A stretch of 64,000 nt of DNA from Deinococcus hopiensis KR-140 (GTDB taxonomy: Bacteria > Deinococcota > Deinococci > Deinococcales > Deinococcaceae): contig CALPYF020000010.1 in assembly GCA_943327755.2 (NCBI GenBank), forward strand, positions 21,001 to 85,000, in the 5' to 3' direction. Made by a program: the position numbers and the translations under genes. Below, one piece after another: positions 58,461 through 64,000 of this stretch (position 1 is the first letter of the stretch; the number at the start of each line of letters is the position of its first letter). The notes under the pieces are model-generated. The model did not search any database. It saw only the letters and a list, made by a program, of their open reading frames with translations, and was not told where the DNA came from.

Positions 58461-61340
58461 TCAGTACCTCCAGCGGGCGGCCGGGTCGGTCACGGCGCCC
58501 TTGAGATCCCCAGCCCAGCGGAAGCGGTAGGTCAGGACGCGCTCGCCGGCGGGGAGGGTGGTGAAGGTCAGGGCGTTCTGTCCGTCCAGCAGTTCGGAAC
58601 CCTGGGGCAGGGGGTCGTTCAGCTCCACGCCGCTCAGGTCGGCGCTGGCGCCCAGGGTCAGCTGCACGAGGTACACCCCGGGCTCCTGCTCGAACACCTG
58701 CTTGCGGACGGTCAGGGTCTGCGGCGTCTGCAGCGGCAGGGTGCTCGTCACGCGCAGGGTGGTGTCGCGCACCACGGCGATATCCCCGGCGTCGGGCGCC
58801 AGCGGGAAGTCGGCGCTGGTCAGGTTCCGCACGTAGATCAGGCGGCTGCCGGGCCGTCCGGCGTCCTGCGGGACGCTCAGGGGCGCGTACGCGACGCTGT
58901 TCGGGTCGAGTCGCAGCGCCGCCTCGCCTTCCAGGAGGTTGCGGAAGTGGTAGCGGCCCTGCGCGTCGGTCAGCGCGGTGCGGCCGCTGGCCAGGATCAC
59001 GCGGGCGTTCAGGACCGGGAGGTCCACGGCGCGGTCGTAGATGCCGTTGCGGTTCACGTCCTGGAACACGTACCCGACCAGATCGGCGGTGTTGCGCCCG
59101 AAGATCAGCGGGTCGATGGTGTTCACGGCGCTGCTGGGGGGTGTCTTCGTCTCGCCGTTGTTGCTGACGGCGGTCGCGACGGCGCTGTTGCGGATCTGCG
59201 TACCGGCGTCGGGCGTGACGACCGCGTCGAAGGTGATCACGGCGCTCGCGCCGGGCGCCAGGCCCGGGATCAGCCAGGTGTAGGTGCGGCCGTCCACGGC
59301 AGGAACGATCTCGGTGCCGTTCAGGAGGCTGCTGCCCTGCACGTACTCCAGGCCCGCCGGCAGGGTGTCCTGCACGCGGATGGTATCCAGCGCGCCGGTG
59401 GCGCTGCGGTTCGTGACGGTGAAGGTGTACGTGATGGTCTGCCCGTAGGCGACCACGGCGGGGCTGCTGGTCTTGACCAGCGTCAGGTTGCCGCTGCGGA
59501 ACACGCCGTTCACGACTGGGTTGCTGGGCACGGGGGTGGTCAGTTCGCTGCTGCTGACCGTGAAGACGTTCACGGCGCGCGCGCCGTCCGGAGTGCCCTG
59601 CGGCACGCGGGCTTTCAGGGTCAGGGTCACGGCCTGACCGGGGTTCAGGCGGGCCAGGCGCCACACGACGCTCTCGCCGTCCAGGACGCCGCCCTGGTCC
59701 GCCTCGATGAAGTCCAGCAGGTCCGTGCGGATCAGGGCGCCGCTGGCGTCGAAGATCTGCAGGGCGCGCAGGCGGTCACGGATCTCGACGTTCGTCAGCG
59801 CGAAGGTCTGGGTGTTCGTGACGTTCAGGGTGTACGTGATGACCTGCCCGGGTTCCACCAGTCCGCTGACGTCGCCGCTCTTGACGGGGTTCAGGGTCAG
59901 GGGAGAGACGGTGGTCAGGACGTCCACGGTCAGGTTGTCGGCGGCGCCGCGGCTGCTCTGGGCGGTCAGGACGGCGCGGAAGGCCTCGGCGGCGGAACTG
60001 GCGTTGGCTTTGCGGGGCACGTAGCAGGCGTTGAAATCCTTCGTGCCCTGCGGCGCGAGGTCCGTGCGGAAGGGCTCGGTGATGGGTGTGCCGTCCCGCT
60101 CGGTGAAGCGGATGGTGCCCTCGCCGGTCTGCACGCGCCCGCTGACCGTGATGGTATCCGGGCGGTCGCCGAGGTTCTGCACGGTGTGCGGGAAGCAGAC
60201 CTCGGTGTTCAGCAGCGCGTTGGCCTTGCTCTGGAGGTCGTCGCTGCTGAGTTCCCCGCCGGGCAGCGCCTGGGGATTCCCGAGCGGACCCAGCGCGATC
60301 AGCGGCTGGTAGCGCAGGGTGACGTCGGCGGGGGCGTCCACGCTGACGTCACCGCTGCGCAGCTGCGCGACGTTGCGGCGCGTGCCGGTGACCTCGGGGC
60401 TACGCAGGCGGAAGGTCAGGGTCAGGCTCGCGCCGGGCGCGAGGCTGTCCATGCGGGCGCGGATGCCCGCGACGGGGCTGGTCTCGGCGGCCTGCCACGC
60501 CTGCCCGTCGGCGCTGTACTCGGCCGTGGCGGCCGGGGCGGCGCTGCCACTCAGGCGGGCGCTGCCGCTCACGAACACGAAGTCCCGCAGCTCGGGCGTG
60601 TTCAGGAGGTCCGTGACGGTCACGGCGCGCGACGGGCCGTTGCCCGCGTTGCGGGCGGTCAGGGTGACGGTCGTCTCGTCGCCGGGGCGCAGCGTGGCGG
60701 GCGTGAATGTCTTCTCCAGCGTCAGCGCGGGCGGGTCGCTGACGGTCAGGCGCGCGACGTTGTCCCGGTCAGTCTCGCCCGGCAGGTCGCGGACGTTGCT
60801 GGCGCAGCTGGCGATCAGGTTGGGGTAGGCCGCACCCCGGTCGCTGGCCTGCGTGGTCGCGCGCACGAGCAGCGCGGTCCCCGCGTCGGCGTCCAGGGTC
60901 AGGCGGGTCAGGGCCGGTTCGTCCGGGTCGATCTGGCCGTTGCCGTTCGCGTCGCGGTGCACACTCAGGTCGCCGGGCGTGAACTGCGAGGCGGCGTCGG
61001 GCGACACCCCGAGGTTCAGGGTGTTCGCGGCGTTGCCGGTGTTCGTGACCACGTACCGGAAGGTGGTCGTCTCGCCGGGGAGCAGCGCCGCACTCTGCCC
61101 GGGCTGCGCGACGCTGCCGTTGGGCAGGGCGCTGACCGAGCAGACCGCCTGCACGGCGGTCGTGACGGGCGGGGTGGGCAGGCGGGTGGGCGGGCCACCC
61201 TCTTCGGGCGTGAATTCCAGGTCGGCCTGGTTCTGGATCACGGTGCCGGCGGGGGTGCCGGCGGCATGGGCCGCGCCGGACAGCGGGCTCAGCGCCAGGG
61301 TCAGGCTGGCCAGCAGGGTGAGGAGTGGGGGGGTTCGCAC
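58461..61340 (-). CDS. Exported DUF11-repeat protein with SdrD-B-like domain
   Basis: The 959-residue product starts MRTPPLLTLLASLTLALSPL and continues to AHAAGTPAGTVIQNQADLEF, the opening shared with the next protein of the cluster. DUF11 domains are seen at ~207 (LTLEKTFTPATLRPGDE), ~478 (LNPVKSGDVSGLVEPGQVIT) and ~618 (LTLVKTSSPAVVAYGQTITY). At ~753 is a SdrD-B-like segment (VGYVFQDVNRNGIYDRAVDL ... TDAQGRYHFRNL) with a possible Ca2+ loop. HRDANGNGQIDPDEP is another. The start is GTG 61340 with GGGAGG upstream. Its stop directly abuts the GTG of the 1605-residue gene. Confidence 0.87.
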   Translation of the reverse strand: MRTPPLLTLLASLTLALSPLSGAAHAAGTPAGTVIQNQADLEFTPEEGGPPTRLPTPPVTTAVQAVCSVSALPNGSVAQPGQSAALLPGETTTFRYVVTNTGNAANTLNLGVSPDAASQFTPGDLSVHRDANGNGQIDPDEPALTRLTLDADAGTALLVRATTQASDRGAAYPNLIASCASNVRDLPGETDRDNVARLTVSDPPALTLEKTFTPATLRPGDETTVTLTARNAGNGPSRAVTVTDLLNTPELRDFVFVSGSARLSGSAAPAATAEYSADGQAWQAAETSPVAGIRARMDSLAPGASLTLTFRLRSPEVTGTRRNVAQLRSGDVSVDAPADVTLRYQPLIALGPLGNPQALPGGELSSDDLQSKANALLNTEVCFPHTVQNLGDRPDTITVSGRVQTGEGTIRFTERDGTPITEPFRTDLAPQGTKDFNACYVPRKANASSAAEAFRAVLTAQSSRGAADNLTVDVLTTVSPLTLNPVKSGDVSGLVEPGQVITYTLNVTNTQTFALTNVEIRDRLRALQIFDASGALIRTDLLDFIEADQGGVLDGESVVWRLARLNPGQAVTLTLKARVPQGTPDGARAVNVFTVSSSELTTPVPSNPVVNGVFRSGNLTLVKTSSPAVVAYGQTITYTFTVTNRSATGALDTIRVQDTLPAGLEYVQGSSLLNGTEIVPAVDGRTYTWLIPGLAPGASAVITFDAVVTPDAGTQIRNSAVATAVSNNGETKTPPSSAVNTIDPLIFGRNTADLVGYVFQDVNRNGIYDRAVDLPVLNARVILASGRTALTDAQGRYHFRNLLEGEAALRLDPNSVAYAPLSVPQDAGRPGSRLIYVRNLTSADFPLAPDAGDIAVVRDTTLRVTSTLPLQTPQTLTVRKQVFEQEPGVYLVQLTLGASADLSGVELNDPLPQGSELLDGQNALTFTTLPAGERVLTYRFRWAGDLKGAVTDPAARWRY

Positions 61341-61438
61341 GGTGCCTCCCGGGAGTCAGGGCAATGAAGCGGTTTCTGCTGTTGTGGGCGGACAGGGGAG
61401 GAAAAAAGGTGCGGCTGGGGGTCTCCCCTGCCCGGTGG

Positions 61439-61468
61439 GGCGCGCCCGCACAACGGGGCGGGCGCGCC
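61439..61468 (-). terminator. 11-bp hairpin between two DUF11 genes
   Basis: GGCGCGCCCGC (61439-61449) pairs perfectly with GCGGGCGCGCC (61458-61468), loop eight bases. It lies just downstream of the 677-residue gene; six T residues come some 35 bases later on the minus strand. It may attenuate or process the message between the first genes and the large ones. Confidence 0.55.
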
Positions 61469-61476
61469 GGGGACGG

Positions 61477-63504
61477 TCAGTTAACCGTGACCTTGAAGAT
61501 GAGCGTGATGCTCTCCCCAGGGGCCAGAGTGTCGCCGGTGTCGATGGTGCCGTTGCCGTTGGTGTCCACCCCGGCGTACACGGTGCCGCCAGGAGCCAGG
61601 GTCGTGATCTTGGCTGCACTCCAGGTGGTGCCGTTGGTGGAGTACAGGATGGTGCCCGCTGCGGTGCTGAAGGCCTCGACGCTGTCCTGGAGTGCAGGGG
61701 CAGGACGCGTGGTGCTGAAGCTGGTGTTGGCGGGCAGGGTGTCCTTGATGAACGCCTTCGTGACGTTGGCGTTGCTGGTGTTCTTCCCAACGATGGTGTA
61801 CGTCAGCTGCTCGCCGGGGCGGGCCTCGGCCTTATCGACGGTCTTCGTGGGCGCGGCGACCGGGGTCTTCCCGACGACGACGGTGTCGTTGGTGTCGGGC
61901 ACGGTCACGCCGGTCGTGGGGGACTTGGCGGTCTGCTTCAGGGTGATGACCTGCGCGGCGGCGGCGCAGGGCACGTCCACGGCGGCGATCAGTTTCAGTT
62001 CCGCGCCGGTGGCGAGCGCGCCGGTGTCGGGAATGCCGTTGCCGTTGGTGTCGGTCAGCAGCGGCTCACCGGCATCCAGGGCCTTGTTGCCGTTGGTGTC
62101 CACGTAGTACTTCACGGCGACGTCCCGACTGGTGCCGTCGGTCAGCTTGATGGGCGCGGTGCCGCTCACGTCGAAGGTGTCTGGCGCGCTGCCCAGGTTG
62201 GCGATCTCCATGGCGATGGTCGAGCGGATGTCCGGGCTGGTGGTTGTGCAGGTGGTGGGGGGCACGATCGGGCTGGTGGGGCTGCCGGGCTGGCCCGCTT
62301 CGGGGGTGCCGGGCAGGGTGGGGTCGCCGCCGGGGGTGGGGGTGGGGTTCCCGAAGGACAGGCCGGGCAGGTTCACGATGTCCTTCGTGTCGTCCTTCTT
62401 GCTGGGGTCGTTGCTGCTGGTGCTCGTGACCGTCACGGTGGGCAGCGTGCCGGGGCTGGTGGAGGCGCTGCCCGCGGGGAGGGTCACCTTGACCAGAATG
62501 TCGGCGGTTGCGCCGGGGGTCAGGCTGCCCACGTCGGGCACGCCGTCCCCGTCGGTGTCGGTCAGGGGGGTGCCGTCAGGCTTGAGCAGCGTCACGATCG
62601 TCCCGGTGGGGAAGCCCGTCGGCGCGGTGGTGATGTCGAACACGTCGGCGCGGTTGCCGGTGTTCTGGACGGTGTTCGTGAAGGTGATCGTGGTGGTGCT
62701 GGGGGGGGCCTGCGCGGTCTGCGTGTCGCTGGCGCTGGGGGTGATCAGCACGCCCTCGGGGCTGGCGTAGGGGGCGGTGACGGGGTTGCCGTTGCCGTCC
62801 GGGTCGGCCTTCGGCCCGATGAGGGTGGCGTCCTTGCGGTCCACGGTAATGGTGTTGTAGTTGTCGTTGTCGACCGGCTGGGTGTAGGGCGCGGCGGGTT
62901 CCAGCCCGGCCCCACCGTTGACCAGTCGCGTGCCGACCGGGTCAGCGCCGAGCTGCTGGCCGTTGGTGGCGGTGGTGGGGACGGTGTACACCTGGAAGAA
63001 GTTCCGGCTGTCGCCGATGCCCACACCGCTGATGGACGTGATCGCGGTCGCGGCGGCGATTTCACCGGCGTCCAGGGTGTTGTTGTTGTCGGTGTCGGCG
63101 GTTTTGGCGTAGTACCGCACGTCGGTCGGGGCGGGCGCTCCGGCGGCGCCGCTGGTCAGGGTGGTCAGGGCGTAGCTCTCGTTGGGAACGTTGCCGGTGT
63201 TCGCAAGGGTGTACAGGAACACGGCGGTGCTGCCGGGAACCTGGGTGCGCTGCAGGGTGGCGTTCTGGGTGGGGAAGGTGGGACCGGCGGCACCCTCGTC
63301 GTTCGGGGTGATCGTGAAGCTGGGGACCGGGAGCACCGTCGTCCTGACCTCGTTGGATTTGACGGGGGTGGGGGTGGTCCCGCCTTCGGGGGTGAAGACG
63401 ATCTCGGCGGTGTTGGTGATGACCGTTCCGGCGGTGGTGCCGGCGGCGTGCGCGGCTCCGGCGCTCAGGGCGATCAGGGCGGTCAGGGTCCAGTGTTTCT
63501 TCAT
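61477..63504 (-). CDS. Exported DUF11-like protein with many calcium-loop motifs
   Basis: The 675-residue product (start ATG 63504, six bases after GGAGG) has a signal peptide (MKKHWTLTALIALSAGAAHA) followed by AGTTAGTVITNTAEIVFTPEGG. It holds several D-x-[ND]-x-[DN]-G-type loops: DTDNNNTLDAGE, DTDGDGVPDVG, DTNGNKALDAGE, DTNGNGIPDTG and DTNGNGTIDTGD, like EF-hand or dockerin loops. A C-terminal DUF11-like domain begins KTVDKAEARPGEQLTYTIVG at ~553. Proteins of this kind are commonly calcium-stabilised surface proteins. In this genome the function is unknown. Confidence 0.86.
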   Translation of the reverse strand: MKKHWTLTALIALSAGAAHAAGTTAGTVITNTAEIVFTPEGGTTPTPVKSNEVRTTVLPVPSFTITPNDEGAAGPTFPTQNATLQRTQVPGSTAVFLYTLANTGNVPNESYALTTLTSGAAGAPAPTDVRYYAKTADTDNNNTLDAGEIAAATAITSISGVGIGDSRNFFQVYTVPTTATNGQQLGADPVGTRLVNGGAGLEPAAPYTQPVDNDNYNTITVDRKDATLIGPKADPDGNGNPVTAPYASPEGVLITPSASDTQTAQAPPSTTTITFTNTVQNTGNRADVFDITTAPTGFPTGTIVTLLKPDGTPLTDTDGDGVPDVGSLTPGATADILVKVTLPAGSASTSPGTLPTVTVTSTSSNDPSKKDDTKDIVNLPGLSFGNPTPTPGGDPTLPGTPEAGQPGSPTSPIVPPTTCTTTSPDIRSTIAMEIANLGSAPDTFDVSGTAPIKLTDGTSRDVAVKYYVDTNGNKALDAGEPLLTDTNGNGIPDTGALATGAELKLIAAVDVPCAAAAQVITLKQTAKSPTTGVTVPDTNDTVVVGKTPVAAPTKTVDKAEARPGEQLTYTIVGKNTSNANVTKAFIKDTLPANTSFSTTRPAPALQDSVEAFSTAAGTILYSTNGTTWSAAKITTLAPGGTVYAGVDTNGNGTIDTGDTLAPGESITLIFKVTVN

Positions 63505-63533
63505 GGGCATCCTCCGGGTGGGGGGCAGGGGTG

Positions 63534-64000
63534 TTACTTGACTTTCACGCGGAAGCTGAACTTCAGCGTCTCGTCCGGGGTGAGGCTGGTGACGGTCCAG
63601 CGGACGGTGGTGTAGCTGCTGGTCGGGATGGGGACCTGACGTGTGACCTGCCGGCCGTTCTCGGTGGTGGTGACGGTCCGTCTGGGCTGCGCGCTGAAGG
63701 TCTTGCCGCTGTCGGTGGAGTACGTGACGGTCCAGCGTTCCCCGGCGGGGGTGGTGAGCACGCTGAACTCGGTGCCGCGCGGGACGGGAACGGTGACGTT
63801 CAGCTGGCCCAGGCGGCGGCCGGAAACGTTGCGCAGCGTGACTTCCTCACGCAGGACGTCGCCGGGCAGGACGGTCCTGGGCGCGGCGATGATGGTCTCG
63901 GTGACCTTGCCGCTGCTGTCCGCGCTGCGTTTGACGAGATCCTGCGTGAGGGTGAAGGTGACGTTCTGCGGCGCGGCCGGCTGGGCCGGTGGCGCGCTCT
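63534..64000 (-). CDS. C-terminal part of another DUF11-like exported protein
   Basis: The frame is open from base 64000 down to its stop at 63534, giving ~155 residues of an incomplete protein. It reads NVTFTLTQDLVKRSADSSG, then RTVLPGDVLREEVTLRNVSG and TVPVPRGTEFSVLTTPAGERWTVTYS, and ends SLTPDETLKFSFRVKVK. The end resembles that of the following gene's product (APGESITLIFKVTVN), showing relatedness. It is separated from that gene by about 30 bases. The N-terminus, and possibly more genes of the cluster, lie beyond the window. Confidence 0.8.
   Translation of the reverse strand, partial: SAPPAQPAAPQNVTFTLTQDLVKRSADSSGKVTETIIAAPRTVLPGDVLREEVTLRNVSGRRLGQLNVTVPVPRGTEFSVLTTPAGERWTVTYSTDSGKTFSAQPRRTVTTTENGRQVTRQVPIPTSSYTTVRWTVTSLTPDETLKFSFRVKVK

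Noticed and set aside
53334..61367. 2677-codon plus-strand frame opposite the DUF11 genes
   Set aside because: It is Gly/Val/Gln/His-rich with no domains and mirrors three real minus-strand genes with signal peptides and DUF11 motifs.

Overview
The window is GC-rich, densely coded bacterial chromosome. The gene set points to the genus Deinococcus (inference from content, not from a search): a FrnE-type DsbA protein with both CXXC and CX4C motifs, a poxvirus-type topoisomerase IB, an alkyltransferase-like protein, WYL and Crp/Fnr regulators, large DUF11 surface proteins, many promoters of TANNNT type lying 5-7 nt before the start codon (leaderless mRNAs, known to be common in Deinococcus), and several kinds of short intergenic repeats.

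Layout. 1-311 is a truncated Imm8-type immunity gene. 344-1087 is map. 1128-2020 is a conspicuously AT-rich pair (small membrane protein and lipoprotein). 2049-5066 is a paaABCD phenylacetyl-CoA epoxidase operon on the minus strand, preceded by a palindrome that fits the PaaR operator known from Thermus. 5115-10360 is a complete thiamine operon thiC-thiE-thiS-thiG-thiO-thiD, controlled by a TPP riboswitch with an intrinsic terminator at 10481-10639. 10746-19182 holds mixed genes: a secreted protein, an IclR regulator, a cytochrome c, an M42 peptidase coupled to a degenerate isochorismatase-fold protein, a quinone-reductase-like enzyme divergent from an HxlR regulator, fabI, pgeF and a HAD phosphatase. 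19246-23245 is pilB-pilT (type IV pili). 23326-28485 holds deoA, a two-domain Fe-S protein coupled to a WYL regulator, and four consecutive DinB-family genes.

28510-46119 is mostly housekeeping: tsaE, DUF2089, a tRNA-binding protein, GNATs, a Crp/Fnr regulator, a large acyl-CoA dehydrogenase, a peroxiredoxin, a stalk-domain surface protein, ftsH, frnE, an AMIN-domain amidase, atl, a membrane cytochrome c, an ABC exporter, menG/ubiE and an APH-like kinase. 46132-49927 is a tightly coupled DNA-maintenance operon: photolyase, uracil-DNA glycosylase, topoisomerase IB and DUF2716. The photolyase frame runs without a stop into ung, and a G7 tract lies at the junction. 50054 to the window end is a minus-strand cluster of at least five exported DUF11-rich proteins. 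One of them (1605 aa) ends in a predicted outer-membrane beta-barrel. This cluster is the best candidate for an undescribed cell-surface system.
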